Positions 42,045 to 50,841 of a DNA stretch of 64,000 nucleotides are shown one piece after another. The stretch comes from Psychrobacillus sp042944905 (GTDB lineage: Bacteria; Bacillota; Bacilli; Bacillales_A; Planococcaceae). The position numbers and the translations under genes are program-made. The notes below the pieces were generated by a model, which ran no database searches, was not told where the DNA came from, and worked only from the letters and a program-made list of their open reading frames with translations. Position 1 is the first letter of the stretch. Each line of letters begins with the position of its first letter. The stretch covers positions 124,001 to 188,000 of the forward strand of contig NZ_CP168496.1 of the NCBI RefSeq assembly GCF_042944905.1, in the 5' to 3' direction.

Positions 42045-42869
42045 GTGCGTGAAGTAGCAGCTTTACAAAAAGAAGCAATGGACATGCTAAAAAAAACAAG
42101 TAGAACGTTTTATATCCCAATCACTTTTTTAGAACCAAAACTAAAAAAGGCGGTTGCTTCTGCTTATTTATGCATGCGTGCAATAGATGAAATAGAGGAT
42201 CATGAAGCATTAGGATCGCAAGAGAAACAACAGTTACTGCTTGCGACTAGTAAAATGCTTTTAACTACCGAATTTGATACAAAAGAATATGAACAACTGG
42301 TAGATCCATTTAAAGAAATACTACCAGAGGTTTCGCTCAGATTGGGCGATTGGCTTGCCATTTGCCCAACCGACTTAGTAGAGAAAGTAAAAGAATCTAC
42401 AAGCGAAATGGCAGAAGGAATGGCCAAATGGGTAGAGAAAAATTGGCAAGTGAAAACGAAAGAAGATCTTGATGAGTATACCTATTATGTAGCGGGTCTT
42501 GTGGGCGTGATGCTTTCGGATTTATGGAAGTGGAATGCAGATATTGATACTGACCGTGATCTTGCGATTGCATACGGACGGGGTCTTCAAGCAGTAAATA
42601 TATTGCGTAATAAAGACGAAGATAGCGAACGAGGCGTGCAGTTCTTTCCAGAAGGCTGGACTCGTGAAGATATGTTCCGCTATGCAGAAGGCAATTTAGC
42701 GAAAGCAGACGAATACATCAAGAGTATCAATCGAAAAAGTATCGTACTATTTTGCAAGCTGCCACTCGCACTTGCACATAAAACATTAAAAGCGTTGAAG
42801 AGCGGAAAAGAAAAGATGACACGTGCAGAAGTTGAAGCTACTGTGGAAGAAGTACAAGCAGAGGTATAA
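42045..42869 (+). CDS. Squalene/phytoene synthase family protein (YisP-like)
   Basis: The 274-residue isoprenoid synthase fold has the first aspartate-rich motif intact (AIDEIEDHE). The second reads LRNKDEDSERG where phytoene synthases have RDxxED, so its first Asp is Asn. That change suggests it may not do full head-to-head condensation, and a YisP-type farnesyl-diphosphate phosphatase role is plausible. The start is GTG at 42045, with TGGAGGA upstream. No carotenoid or hopanoid genes are adjacent, and a terminator closes the gene. Confidence 0.82.
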   Translation: MREVAALQKEAMDMLKKTSRTFYIPITFLEPKLKKAVASAYLCMRAIDEIEDHEALGSQEKQQLLLATSKMLLTTEFDTKEYEQLVDPFKEILPEVSLRLGDWLAICPTDLVEKVKESTSEMAEGMAKWVEKNWQVKTKEDLDEYTYYVAGLVGVMLSDLWKWNADIDTDRDLAIAYGRGLQAVNILRNKDEDSERGVQFFPEGWTREDMFRYAEGNLAKADEYIKSINRKSIVLFCKLPLALAHKTLKALKSGKEKMTRAEVEATVEEVQAEV

Positions 42870-42880
42870 AAAGACAAAGA

Positions 42881-42920
42881 AAATCCCAAGGAGATATGCG
42901 TATCTTCTTGGGATTTTTGT
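42881..42920 (+). terminator. Terminator of the squalene/phytoene synthase gene
   Basis: A 16-base stem with one mismatch (42881-42896 with 42901-42916) is followed by TTTTGTTT. Confidence 0.88.
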
Positions 42921-42973
42921 TTCATTTATCATTTTATGAGCGTGAATATACAACAAGAGCATGTTTAAAAGCG

Positions 42974-43240
42974 TTATAAAATAAAAAAGCTTGCGATTAT
43001 TAACAACATTAAAATCGATAGGATAGATCTAATCCATAATACTTTTTTATTTATACCAGCTTTGGCTTCAAGATAATTTAAGTAAATCATTGTTAAGGGA
43101 AAACCCATAAAAACAATGAAAGAATTCATATCACCATTATTGGTTTTGACATACATCAAAAATCCAAATACAAGAAGGTTAAGACCTATAGTACCAATGG
43201 ACATATTTAAATATAAAATACCATTATCGTTTTTCTCCAA
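42974..43240 (-). CDS. Small three-helix membrane protein
   Basis: The 88-residue protein has three hydrophobic helices (about residues 12-32, 41-56, 66-88) with charged loops (VKTNNGDMN, EAKAGINKK). It begins with TTG at 43240, seven bases after AGGAGG. I do not recognise the family. It converges with the terminator of the gene before and diverges from the bioY operon. Confidence 0.65.
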   Translation of the reverse strand: MEKNDNGILYLNMSIGTIGLNLLVFGFLMYVKTNNGDMNSFIVFMGFPLTMIYLNYLEAKAGINKKVLWIRSILSILMLLIIASFFIL

Positions 43241-43383
43241 TTTCTAACCTCCTAAAAAGTGTTTCTTAAATTCTGACGTTTTCTACTAATATGTCTACCT
43301 CAGTTAAGTAAACTATTTCGACGCCATACCAAAAATGCCTTCTTATTTCCCTGCTTTTCTAGTTATATAAATGGAAAAAACAT

Positions 43384-43452
43384 GAGCGGAAGGCCTCGTA
43401 GGAACGCATTGACGAGGAGACTGAACTCATGACCCCTGAAAAGCTGTCCGCC
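43384..43452 (-). repeat. Remnant of a GCGGAC-type intergenic repeat
   Basis: On the minus strand it reads GGCGGACAGCTTTTCAGGGG ... GCCTTCCGCTCATG, similar in style to the element at 33285-33540. It is GC-richer than the surroundings. It is not coding. Confidence 0.45.
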
Positions 43453-43528
43453 TATAACGAAAATCAACAGTATAAGTTAACAGAGCCTATAGATTAAAAA
43501 TATGCTACTACAGACCAACGCATAAAAT

Positions 43529-43559
43529 GAGTTAACCAAAAGAAAAAAACAGTTTACAC
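43529..43559. promoter_or_regulatory. BirA (biotin repressor) operator of the bioY operon
   Basis: GAGTTAACC (43529-43537), 14 bases, GTTTACAC (43552-43559) fits the Gram-positive BirA pattern (GTTAACC-N14-GGTTAAC type). The same layout lies before the second bioY at 60877-60907. The right half overlaps the -35 box. Confidence 0.75.
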
Positions 43560-43581
43560 AAATAAAATTACAAGCTATGAT
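43553..43581 (+). promoter_or_regulatory. Promoter of the bioY operon
   Basis: TTTACA (43553-43558), a 17-bp spacer and TATGAT (43576-43581) make a good sigma-A promoter whose -35 lies inside the BirA operator. Repression by biotin-loaded BirA is thus expected. Confidence 0.75.
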
Positions 43582-43652
43582 AAATCTAATACATAGATGT
43601 CGACTTCTAGTAGAATTTTTTCATAATCTTACATAACGACGGAGGAAATAAG

Positions 43653-44204
43653 ATGACAACAAAAGAGATGGTATATGCTGCATTATTCGCTGCGTTAATA
43701 GGAGTACTGGGCATGATTCCACCAATTCCACTTGGCTTTATCCCAGTTCCAATAACTGCACAAACACTAGGCGTCATGCTAGCAGGATGCTTTTTAGGAA
43801 AGAAAACTGGCGCACTTAGCTTGGTTTTATTTATCGTATTAGTCGCATTAGGTTTACCTTTATTATCAGGAGGACGTGGTGGTCTTTCTGTATTAGTTGG
43901 ACCGTCCGCAGGATACATTTTAAGTTGGCCAATTGCTGCATTTTTTATCGGATTTGCTATAGAAAAAGTATGGTCATCGTTAAAAATATGGAAAGTGATC
44001 GTCATCAATTTTGTTTTTGGTGTTGTACTTGTTAGTTTAATTGGTGCGCCAGTAATGGCCATCATCACGCATACATCGATTTGGGCTGGACTTGTGGGAG
44101 CTACTGCATTTTTACCAGGAGATCTAATTAAAGCAATTATCGTAGCTGTTATTGCTATACAACTAAAAGCTGTTAGTCCGATTGAACAGAAATTGAACAA
44201 TTAA
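43653..44204 (+). CDS. bioY: Biotin transporter substrate-binding subunit BioY (copy 1)
   Basis: BioY is the membrane S-component of the ECF biotin importer. The 183-residue protein has six helices. The family signature is VPITAQTLGVMLAG, with GRGGLSVLVGPSAGYILSWP for ligand binding. The C-terminal PGDLIKAIIV is also typical. GGAGGAA precedes the ATG. It is the first gene of a ten-gene operon that contains its own ECF energising module. It resembles B. subtilis YhfU. Confidence 0.93.
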   Translation: MTTKEMVYAALFAALIGVLGMIPPIPLGFIPVPITAQTLGVMLAGCFLGKKTGALSLVLFIVLVALGLPLLSGGRGGLSVLVGPSAGYILSWPIAAFFIGFAIEKVWSSLKIWKVIVINFVFGVVLVSLIGAPVMAIITHTSIWAGLVGATAFLPGDLIKAIIVAVIAIQLKAVSPIEQKLNN

Positions 44205-44237
44205 TAGAAAGAATGAAGAAATAGGTGTGAGGAAGAG

Positions 44238-45719
44238 ATGAATCTAGCAGAAACAATAGTACGATATGCAACAGGGCAGCCAGACAAAGTTGCCTTAACA
44301 GATGGGCGACTTTGTCGTACCTATTCGGAATTAGTAATGGCAATGAAAAAAATTGCGCATGGTTTGCAACTAAAAGGCCTTGTGCATGAAAAAATTGCGA
44401 TATTATCAACGAATCGCATGGAATTTGTAGAGGTTTTTCTAGGTGCTATTTATGCTGGATGTATTCCCATTCCTCTAGATCCTAAATGGAGTACAAATGA
44501 AGTGAGCGCCATTTTACAACAGTGTCAACCAAAAATGATTTTTGCAGAGACTACTTTCGTAACGAATCTTACTTTGCAGGATAACGAAATTCAACTATTG
44601 ACCTTTTCAACAGAAGTAAAAGGTTCCTATGACAACTGGCAAGCTAGTTTAATACCAGTAGCTGAAATGGATGGCACGAACGAATTACTATTTATCGGCT
44701 TTACCTCAGGCACAACTGGCATACCAAAAGGGTATATGCGTACACATTTGTCGTGGATTAAAAGCTTTGAGGCGACGAATGAGGTATTCCAACTTGATAA
44801 TATGGAGCATATTTTGGCACCAGGTCCGTTCGTACAGTCCTTGTCGTTATTCGCTTTAATGCAAAGTCTATATTATGGTGCTACTTTTCATATCGTACAT
44901 AAATTTAATGCTCATGAGGTATTAACGCTTTGCAAACAGAATCCAAATGCCATTTTGTTTGTCGTACCAACGATGATTGAATCAATGATGCACCAGGCTG
45001 TTTTGGGACAAACGCATATTCAAGCGTTAATCAATTCCGGTGCCAAATGGTCGAAGGAATCGAAGAGAAGAGCCAAGGAGATATTTGGAGAAGCGAATTT
45101 ATACGAATTTTACGGTTCATCCGAAGCGAGTTATATCAGTTATTTGGATGTCTACGAAGAAAACAAATCCAATTCTGTAGGCAAACCCTTTTCAGGTGTT
45201 CAAGTATCCATTCGGGATGAACATTTTCAGGAATTACCTAATGGAACAATTGGGCAGCTTTACATTCGAAGTGACATGATGTTTTTAGGTTATCATCATT
45301 TGCCAGAGGAAACGATGGCGGCTTTTCGAGAAGGTTGGCTCATTCTTGGGGATTATATGTATATGGACGAGGATGGCTATTTGTATTTGGCAGGTCGAGC
45401 GAAAAATATGCTTGTATCTGGTGGTCTGAACATTTTCCCAGAAGAAGTAGAATCTATACTCCTACAGCTTCCAGCTATTCAAGAAGTGATGGTGCTAGGG
45501 GTACCGGATCTATACTGGGGAGAACAGGTGACGGCACTTGTGAAGTGGAGTGGTCAACAACGCTTATCAATAAAAGAAATAAAAGATTACTGTCGTCAGA
45601 ATTTGGCTAGCTATAAAGCGCCGAAGCAACTTATAACGGTGGATCACTTTATCTATACAAGCAATGGTAAATTGGCACGCCAAATGATGAAAGACTATGT
45701 GGAGAAGGTGAAAGTATGA
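44238..45719 (+). CDS. Acyl-CoA synthetase (AMP-binding), YhfT-like
   Basis: The 493-residue ligase activates a carboxylic acid to acyl-AMP and then acyl-CoA. The P-loop is FTSGTTGIPKGYMRTH, the adenine motif YGSSEASYIS, the hinge GDYMYMDEDGYLYLAGRAKNM, and the late catalytic Lys in YTSNGKLARQ. All core motifs are present. The next gene overlaps by 4 bases (ATGA), so co-translation with the thiolase is likely. In B. subtilis the corresponding YhfT lies in the BirA-regulated yhfUTS operon. The acid is unknown; a dicarboxylate or long-chain acid is a hypothesis from the biotin context. Confidence 0.88.
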   Translation: MNLAETIVRYATGQPDKVALTDGRLCRTYSELVMAMKKIAHGLQLKGLVHEKIAILSTNRMEFVEVFLGAIYAGCIPIPLDPKWSTNEVSAILQQCQPKMIFAETTFVTNLTLQDNEIQLLTFSTEVKGSYDNWQASLIPVAEMDGTNELLFIGFTSGTTGIPKGYMRTHLSWIKSFEATNEVFQLDNMEHILAPGPFVQSLSLFALMQSLYYGATFHIVHKFNAHEVLTLCKQNPNAILFVVPTMIESMMHQAVLGQTHIQALINSGAKWSKESKRRAKEIFGEANLYEFYGSSEASYISYLDVYEENKSNSVGKPFSGVQVSIRDEHFQELPNGTIGQLYIRSDMMFLGYHHLPEETMAAFREGWLILGDYMYMDEDGYLYLAGRAKNMLVSGGLNIFPEEVESILLQLPAIQEVMVLGVPDLYWGEQVTALVKWSGQQRLSIKEIKDYCRQNLASYKAPKQLITVDHFIYTSNGKLARQMMKDYVEKVKV

Positions 45720-46867
45720 CAGATGCAGTGATTGTCAAGGCTAAACGCACGCCGATAGGGAAAATGGGCGGTATATTAAGCACACTTGAACCAGAGAAAT
45801 TACTCGCGTCACTTATTCAGCATATTGTAGCGGAAACGAATTTGCCGAACGACATAATCGATGATGTAATCATTGGTAATGTAGTTGGTCCAGGAGGTAA
45901 TATTGCTCGAGTTTCTGCACTAGAAGCAGGTCTTCCTGTCACGGTTCCAGGTGTTACGATCGATAGGCAATGTGGCTCTGGTTTAGAGGCGATAAATATA
46001 GCGGCAAGATTAATTCAAAGCGGTGCAGGGGAGGTTTATTTAGCTGGTGGTGTTGAAAGTACAAGCCGCGCACCTTGGAAAATGGCTAAACCGCAAACCT
46101 TGATGGGTGTACCGGAATTATATACACGTGCTCATTTCACCCCGAAATCTTACGGTGATCCAGATATGGGTATTGCCGCTGAGAATGTCGCCCAAAAATA
46201 TGCTATTTCGAGAGAAGAGCAGGATCGATTTTCCTTGGAAAGCCATCAAAAAGCCATTCACTCTCAGCAAACTGGACGGTTTGAGCAAGAGATTGTGCCT
46301 CTTCAAGTTAAGGGAGAATGGATTACAGAAGATGAATGCCCAAGATCTAATACGAACATGGAAAAACTGTCAAAACTTCTGCCTGTTTTTCAGGAACATG
46401 GAACCGTCACTGCAGGGAATGCATGCCCACTCAATGATGGTGCTGCTCTTGTATTAATAATGTCACTTGAAAAATGTCGGGAGTTAAATCTCAAGCCTAT
46501 TTTGCGAGTAGTGGATGCTCAGGCAGCGGGAGTAGATCCCAATTATTTAGGTATCGGACCCATTCCCGCTATACAAAAGGTGCTAAATCGTCAGCAACTG
46601 ACTGTTGATGATATTGACGTGGTTGAGTTTAATGAAGCTTTTGCTTCACAAGTGTTAGCCTCCCTAAAGGAGCTTCAAATTCCACTACTTAAAGTGAACC
46701 GCGGTGGCGGTGCACTAGCAATTGGCCATCCATTTGGCGCATCGGGTGCCATCTTAATGACTCGTCTATGTGCTGAGATGTTACATCAACCATATAAAAA
46801 GGGCATTGCTACACTCGGTATTGGTGGAGGTATAGGTATCGCAACGCTTGTGGAGTCAGTTGAATGA
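45716..46867 (+). CDS. Thiolase-family protein, YhfS-like, lacking the second catalytic cysteine
   Basis: The 383-residue thiolase has the nucleophilic Cys in IDRQCGSGLEAI, the NEAF motif, and the catalytic His in AIGHPFGASGA. The usual C-terminal CxGGG, where the second Cys acts as base, reads LGIGGGIG here, so Cys is replaced by Gly. Acyl transfer to the first Cys could still happen, but normal Claisen condensation or thiolysis is questionable. It overlaps the ligase by 4 bases and the next gene by 4 bases. Confidence 0.85.
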   Translation: MTDAVIVKAKRTPIGKMGGILSTLEPEKLLASLIQHIVAETNLPNDIIDDVIIGNVVGPGGNIARVSALEAGLPVTVPGVTIDRQCGSGLEAINIAARLIQSGAGEVYLAGGVESTSRAPWKMAKPQTLMGVPELYTRAHFTPKSYGDPDMGIAAENVAQKYAISREEQDRFSLESHQKAIHSQQTGRFEQEIVPLQVKGEWITEDECPRSNTNMEKLSKLLPVFQEHGTVTAGNACPLNDGAALVLIMSLEKCRELNLKPILRVVDAQAAGVDPNYLGIGPIPAIQKVLNRQQLTVDDIDVVEFNEAFASQVLASLKELQIPLLKVNRGGGALAIGHPFGASGAILMTRLCAEMLHQPYKKGIATLGIGGGIGIATLVESVE

Positions 46868-47247
46868 AAAGGCTACATGAGCAGCTTTACGTGTCCGATG
46901 AGTGGATTTCTCGTTATGCTGAAAGTATCGAGTCTCCTGTGCAAACCATCAAAGGCAAGCTGGTTGCACCATCAACAATGCCCATTATTTTTTGGCAAGA
47001 ATTCAATATTCCTTGGCTGAAGAAGGATGTATCGTTGATTCATGGAACTCAACAGTTTTCATACAAGGATCCCATTCTCGCAGGTATGACATTAGATTGC
47101 GAATTAACCTTAACGAAGGTAGACAAAAAGGTAGGAAAGCAGGGCATGCTTACTTTTTTAACACATACGCTAGCGTGCAAATCCGGTGGTAACCTTATTG
47201 TCACTGCGGAAACCGTATTAATCCAAGTAGGTGAACAATATGAATAA
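46864..47247 (+). CDS. MaoC-like dehydratase subunit (FAS1 dehydratase N-terminal type)
   Basis: The 127-residue hot-dog protein resembles the non-catalytic half of two-subunit (R)-hydratases such as HadA. It shows LIHGTQQFSYKDPILAGMTL, the region of the N-terminal MaoC-like domain, but no D-x4-H active site. It starts 4 bases before the thiolase stop and ends inside the next gene. It should pair with the following subunit. Confidence 0.8.
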   Translation: MKRLHEQLYVSDEWISRYAESIESPVQTIKGKLVAPSTMPIIFWQEFNIPWLKKDVSLIHGTQQFSYKDPILAGMTLDCELTLTKVDKKVGKQGMLTFLTHTLACKSGGNLIVTAETVLIQVGEQYE

Positions 47248-47581
47248 ATACATAACTGCTGAAGCTATCCAGCGATATGCAGCTATTTCCAAAGATAACG
47301 CTGCCATTCATATTGACAATGAAGCTGCAGCAAAGGCAGGATATAATCGCCCAATTGCGCATGGCATGTACATCATGGGGCTGGCACAATCACTGTATTT
47401 AGCAGATCATCCAACTAAATGGATTACAGAATATAGGATGAAATTTCAAAAGCCACTTTTTGTGGATACTGTAGCAATTTTTGATTTTGTGTTCAGTGAC
47501 TGCAATATCGAGGTGACCATCACAGCAGAAACTGGCGAAGTAATTGCTTTGGGATCTTTTTCAGTAAAGGAGTTGGGGTAA
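47240..47581 (+). CDS. MaoC-like (R)-specific enoyl-CoA hydratase/dehydratase subunit
   Basis: The 113 residues carry the hydratase-2 motif, with catalytic Asp and His in SKDNAAIHID and the following RPIAHGMYIMG. It is the catalytic partner of the preceding subunit, like HadB. I place the start at ATG 47240, six bases after AGGTG. It overlaps the previous gene by 8 bases and the next by 1 base. Hydration or dehydration of a 3-hydroxyacyl thioester is the expected reaction. Confidence 0.83.
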   Translation: MNKYITAEAIQRYAAISKDNAAIHIDNEAAAKAGYNRPIAHGMYIMGLAQSLYLADHPTKWITEYRMKFQKPLFVDTVAIFDFVFSDCNIEVTITAETGEVIALGSFSVKELG

Positions 47582-48402
47582 TGAAAAAAGTAGCGATTAT
47601 TACAGGTTCCACTAGGGGTATAGGACGTAGCATCGCTCTGCATCTTGCGAAAACTAACTATCAGATAGTAGTTAATGGCACTAAGCAAACATTAATAGAC
47701 GAAGTGGTTCAAAAAATTCAGCAAGCTGGCGGAGAAGCTATGGGATATCTTGCTAATGTCGCAGATCCTACTGCAGTAACCGCGATGATTGATGCCGTCA
47801 TGGCTCGATATGGCCGTATAGATGTATTGATTCCTAACGCCGGTAATTTACAAGATCAAAAATGTTTACGTATGACGGATGAAGAGTGGAAATCGGTCCT
47901 AGACGTGCATTTGAATGGTGCCTTTTATAGCATTCAACGCGTATTACCTCATATGCAAAAAAGTGGTGGAGACATTCTATTAATGACTTCTACGGCTGGA
48001 TTATCGGGCTCTATTGGGCAAGTAAATTATAGTGCAGCAAAAGCCGGAGTGCTCGGTATGATGTGGACGCTCTCGGCTGAACTAAAACGCAATAGTATTA
48101 GGGTGAATACTATTTCACCAGCCGCTTTAACGGATATGACCAAACCTGTAATCGAACATTTGAAGGAAAAATATGCGAGTAAAAACGAACCATTGCCGGA
48201 ATTCTGGAACGTTGGCGAAGCAGATGATATAGCCCGTTTTGTCATTGCATTATTAGCGCAGCAAGATGAAGATTTAACTGGTGAAATATTTGGCGTAAAT
48301 GGTTCAAAGGTGACGAAGTGGCAAAAGCTCGTTCCTTCATTTTCTGAGAATAGCATAGATGCATTTTTTACAACATGGAAAAGTCAAAAAGGAAGTGAAT
48401 AA
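47581..48402 (+). CDS. SDR family 3-oxoacyl reductase-like protein (FabG-like)
   Basis: The 273-residue NAD(P)-dependent reductase has TGSTRGIGRS, the NAG in IPNAGNLQDQ, and the catalytic Ser/Tyr/Lys in STAGLSGSIGQVNYSAAKAG. The C-terminal LTGEIFGVNGSK matches FabG/PhaB-type enzymes. It starts at the last base of the MaoC stop (TAATG). In the operon it would reduce a 3-ketoacyl-CoA made or consumed by the neighbouring enzymes. Confidence 0.88.
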   Translation: MKKVAIITGSTRGIGRSIALHLAKTNYQIVVNGTKQTLIDEVVQKIQQAGGEAMGYLANVADPTAVTAMIDAVMARYGRIDVLIPNAGNLQDQKCLRMTDEEWKSVLDVHLNGAFYSIQRVLPHMQKSGGDILLMTSTAGLSGSIGQVNYSAAKAGVLGMMWTLSAELKRNSIRVNTISPAALTDMTKPVIEHLKEKYASKNEPLPEFWNVGEADDIARFVIALLAQQDEDLTGEIFGVNGSKVTKWQKLVPSFSENSIDAFFTTWKSQKGSE

Positions 48403-49203
48403 ATGCTTACATTTGATCATGTTCATTTTTACTATAAAAAAGGGCACCTTGTTGTCGAGGATGTTAGTTTTACGATTAAAGCAGGAGAGTTTGTGTCGAT
48501 CGTCGGAGCAAATGGTAGTGGAAAATCCACCATTGCTAAACTAATGGATGGACTGTTGTTACCAAAGGAAGGAACAGTGAAATTACAACAACTAGACACG
48601 TCAAAGCCAGCGGATCTTGCTAAAATACATCAACAAACTGGTTTTGTCTTTCAAAATCCAGAAGACCAATTCATCACCACAACCGTCATGGATGAGGTGC
48701 TTTTTGGATTGGAAAATATTCGCGTTCCAAGGGAAGAAATGCGTAGTCGAATGGATCATGCGTTACAAGCGGTTCATATGGAGGATTATTTAGAAGCAAT
48801 GCCGCATCAGCTTTCAGGTGGTCAAAAGCAACGCGTAGCGATAGCGGCTATTTTGGCGATGCGACCACAAATTATTATTTTCGATGAGGCAACTTCTATG
48901 CTGGATCCGCAGGGTAGGGAGCAAGTGCTATCTATTATGCATGAACTGCATCTCCAAGGTATGACGATTATTCACATCACGCATCATATGGAGGAAGTGC
49001 TATCTGCAAAGCGTATTTTACTTATACATAAAGGTCGACTTCAATTTGATGGCAACCCGCTAACCTTTTTTGAAACAGTACCTGTAGCGGACTATCAATT
49101 ACAACTGCCATTTGCGGTGCGTTTACATCAAACGCTCCAATTAGATAAACCGATTAGTGCTGATTGGAAAGAGGAGATTCGTTCACAATGGCCTATCAAT
49201 TAA
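48403..49203 (+). CDS. ecfA1: ECF transporter ATPase EcfA1
   Basis: The 266-residue ABC ATPase energises the biotin S-component. Walker A is GANGSGKST, the signature LSGGQKQRVAIA, Walker B IIFDEATSMLDP, and the H-loop ITHHMEEV. The Q-loop region FQNPEDQFITTTVMDEV is typical of ECF ATPases. It starts immediately after the SDR stop. A second, general ECF module probably exists elsewhere in the genome, so this copy may be dedicated to BioY. Confidence 0.93.
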   Translation: MLTFDHVHFYYKKGHLVVEDVSFTIKAGEFVSIVGANGSGKSTIAKLMDGLLLPKEGTVKLQQLDTSKPADLAKIHQQTGFVFQNPEDQFITTTVMDEVLFGLENIRVPREEMRSRMDHALQAVHMEDYLEAMPHQLSGGQKQRVAIAAILAMRPQIIIFDEATSMLDPQGREQVLSIMHELHLQGMTIIHITHHMEEVLSAKRILLIHKGRLQFDGNPLTFFETVPVADYQLQLPFAVRLHQTLQLDKPISADWKEEIRSQWPIN

Positions 49204-50045
49204 ACAATGTATGCGTGAATTATGACCATCAAATGGCTCTAAACAATGTCAGTTGTACGATTCAAGAAGGTAAATGGATTTCCGTCATTGGTCAAACAGG
49301 TGCTGGAAAGTCAACGTTCGTCAAAGTGCTAAAAGGTTTGATTCCCACCATTGATGGTGACTATTTAATCCATCAGCAGCCAGTAAAAAAAGATGCCAAA
49401 GGACGATTAAAAGTCATTCCGGAAATCGGCTTCGTTTTTCAATATCCGGAGCATCAGCTATTCGAAACGACGGTTTATAAGGAGCTTGCCTTTGCTCTGA
49501 AACAACAAGGCTCCTCGCGCGAGCGAATAACAGAGGCTATTTCAAAGATTTTACCTCAATTAGGCTTGTCGGAAGAAATGCTTCCATTAGCCCCGTTCCA
49601 GTTAAGTGGGGGACAGAAACGTAGGGTAGCCATTACTTCTGTCATAATGACGGAACCGAAGCTTCTGATTGTTGATGAGCCAACAGCAGGCTTGGATCCA
49701 GTTAGCAGAGTTGCTCTATTACAGCTTCTAAAAGAATGGCAGCAACAAGAAAATCGGACCATTGTTGTCGTATCCCACCAAATGGATGATGTCGCTGAAT
49801 ATTCGGATGAAGTTATCGTATTTCACGAAGGGCAGCTAATGGGACAATTTGACCCGAATCATTTATTTTTGGATCAGTCTTCTTTACTTGAGAAAATAGG
49901 GTTGTCACTACCAGAACCTGTGCAGTTCCTAAAGCTGCTGGAAGAATTATCAGGACAGAAGATTGAAGTCGCAAGCTGTAGAGAACAAGATATTCTTGAA
50001 AAAGTTATCCCCTTTTGGAGTTCAAGGGGGCTTCTAAATGTCTAG
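49188..50045 (+). CDS. ecfA2: ECF transporter ATPase EcfA2
   Basis: The 285-residue partner ATPase has GQTGAGKSTFVK, LSGGQKRRVAI, LLIVDEPTAGLDP and VVSHQMDDV. The Q-loop FQYPEHQLFETTVYKE is the ECF hallmark. I take ATG 49188 as the start, with GAGGAG upstream; it overlaps ecfA1 by 16 bases and ecfT by 8 bases. It should form the heterodimer with EcfA1. Confidence 0.93.
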   Translation: MAYQLNNVCVNYDHQMALNNVSCTIQEGKWISVIGQTGAGKSTFVKVLKGLIPTIDGDYLIHQQPVKKDAKGRLKVIPEIGFVFQYPEHQLFETTVYKELAFALKQQGSSRERITEAISKILPQLGLSEEMLPLAPFQLSGGQKRRVAITSVIMTEPKLLIVDEPTAGLDPVSRVALLQLLKEWQQQENRTIVVVSHQMDDVAEYSDEVIVFHEGQLMGQFDPNHLFLDQSSLLEKIGLSLPEPVQFLKLLEELSGQKIEVASCREQDILEKVIPFWSSRGLLNV

Positions 50046-50841
50046 TACCGTACTAATTGGCCAGTATATGGAGACAAACTCCATGTATCACCGACTAGAT
50101 CCGAGGACGAAAATTTTATGCATTTTTATGATTATGCTTAGCTTTCTAACACTAGAAACGGGAACTAGCTATGCGGTCGCAACCCTTTTTGTTTTCGGGA
50201 TTCTGTTTCTATCCAACGTTCCATTTCATGTTTTTGGGAGAGGATTAAAGCCATTATTCTTTATTTTGATGTTCACTTTTCTATATAATGCCTTACTCAC
50301 CAAAGGGACGATCATCTGGTCTTGGTCTATCATGGATGTGACTTGGGAAGGGTTAGAAAACGGGATGCGCTATGTCGGGCGTATTATTTTACTCATCTTA
50401 CTAGCCTCTGTCTTAACATTAACAACAAAGCCGCTAGATTTAGCGAGAGGTCTTGAAAAGCTACTTGCCCCGTTTTCCAAACTCAACGTACCGGTAGAAC
50501 AGTTTTCCTTAATGATAGTCATTGCGATACGTTTCATCCCAACGATTTTGCAGGAGCTTGATCGGATTCTACTGGCTCAAAAAGCAAGAGGTTATGATAT
50601 GTCGGCATTATCGCTACCAAAACGAATTTATGCTTATATCCCAATAATAATTCCTCTTCTCTTTACGACCATTCAACGGGCGGAGCAGCTGACCTACGCA
50701 ATTGACGCGCGTGCTTATGGAAAAGGCAAGGGAAGAACTCAATATAAGCAGTTACAATTTCAAAAAATTGATTACATAGCAGGGGCAATCGCCATATTAT
50801 TTGTGTTAACGATGCTCCTAATCAAGTTAGGAGGAATATAG
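50038..50841 (+). CDS. ecfT: ECF transporter transmembrane subunit EcfT
   Basis: The 267-residue membrane protein has about five to six helices with the conserved N-terminal MYHRLDPRTKI. The coupling motifs that contact the ATPases are AQKARGYD and DARAYGKGKGR, each an A-R-[GA] motif. It starts within the ecfA2 end. With BioY, EcfA1 and EcfA2 it completes a full biotin importer in one operon. Confidence 0.93.
   Translation: MSSTVLIGQYMETNSMYHRLDPRTKILCIFMIMLSFLTLETGTSYAVATLFVFGILFLSNVPFHVFGRGLKPLFFILMFTFLYNALLTKGTIIWSWSIMDVTWEGLENGMRYVGRIILLILLASVLTLTTKPLDLARGLEKLLAPFSKLNVPVEQFSLMIVIAIRFIPTILQELDRILLAQKARGYDMSALSLPKRIYAYIPIIIPLLFTTIQRAEQLTYAIDARAYGKGKGRTQYKQLQFQKIDYIAGAIAILFVLTMLLIKLGGI

Larger units (their letters stand above)
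43241..43652. other. Intergenic gap before the bioY operon
   Basis: This 412-base gap has no credible gene. It holds a GC-rich repeat remnant (43384-43452) and the BirA-type operator with its promoter (43529-43581). Confidence 0.6.

Noticed and set aside
43607..44200. Minus-strand frame opposite bioY
   Set aside because: It is an antisense shadow of a clear BioY gene; the same holds for the frame opposite bioY2 at 61106-61528.
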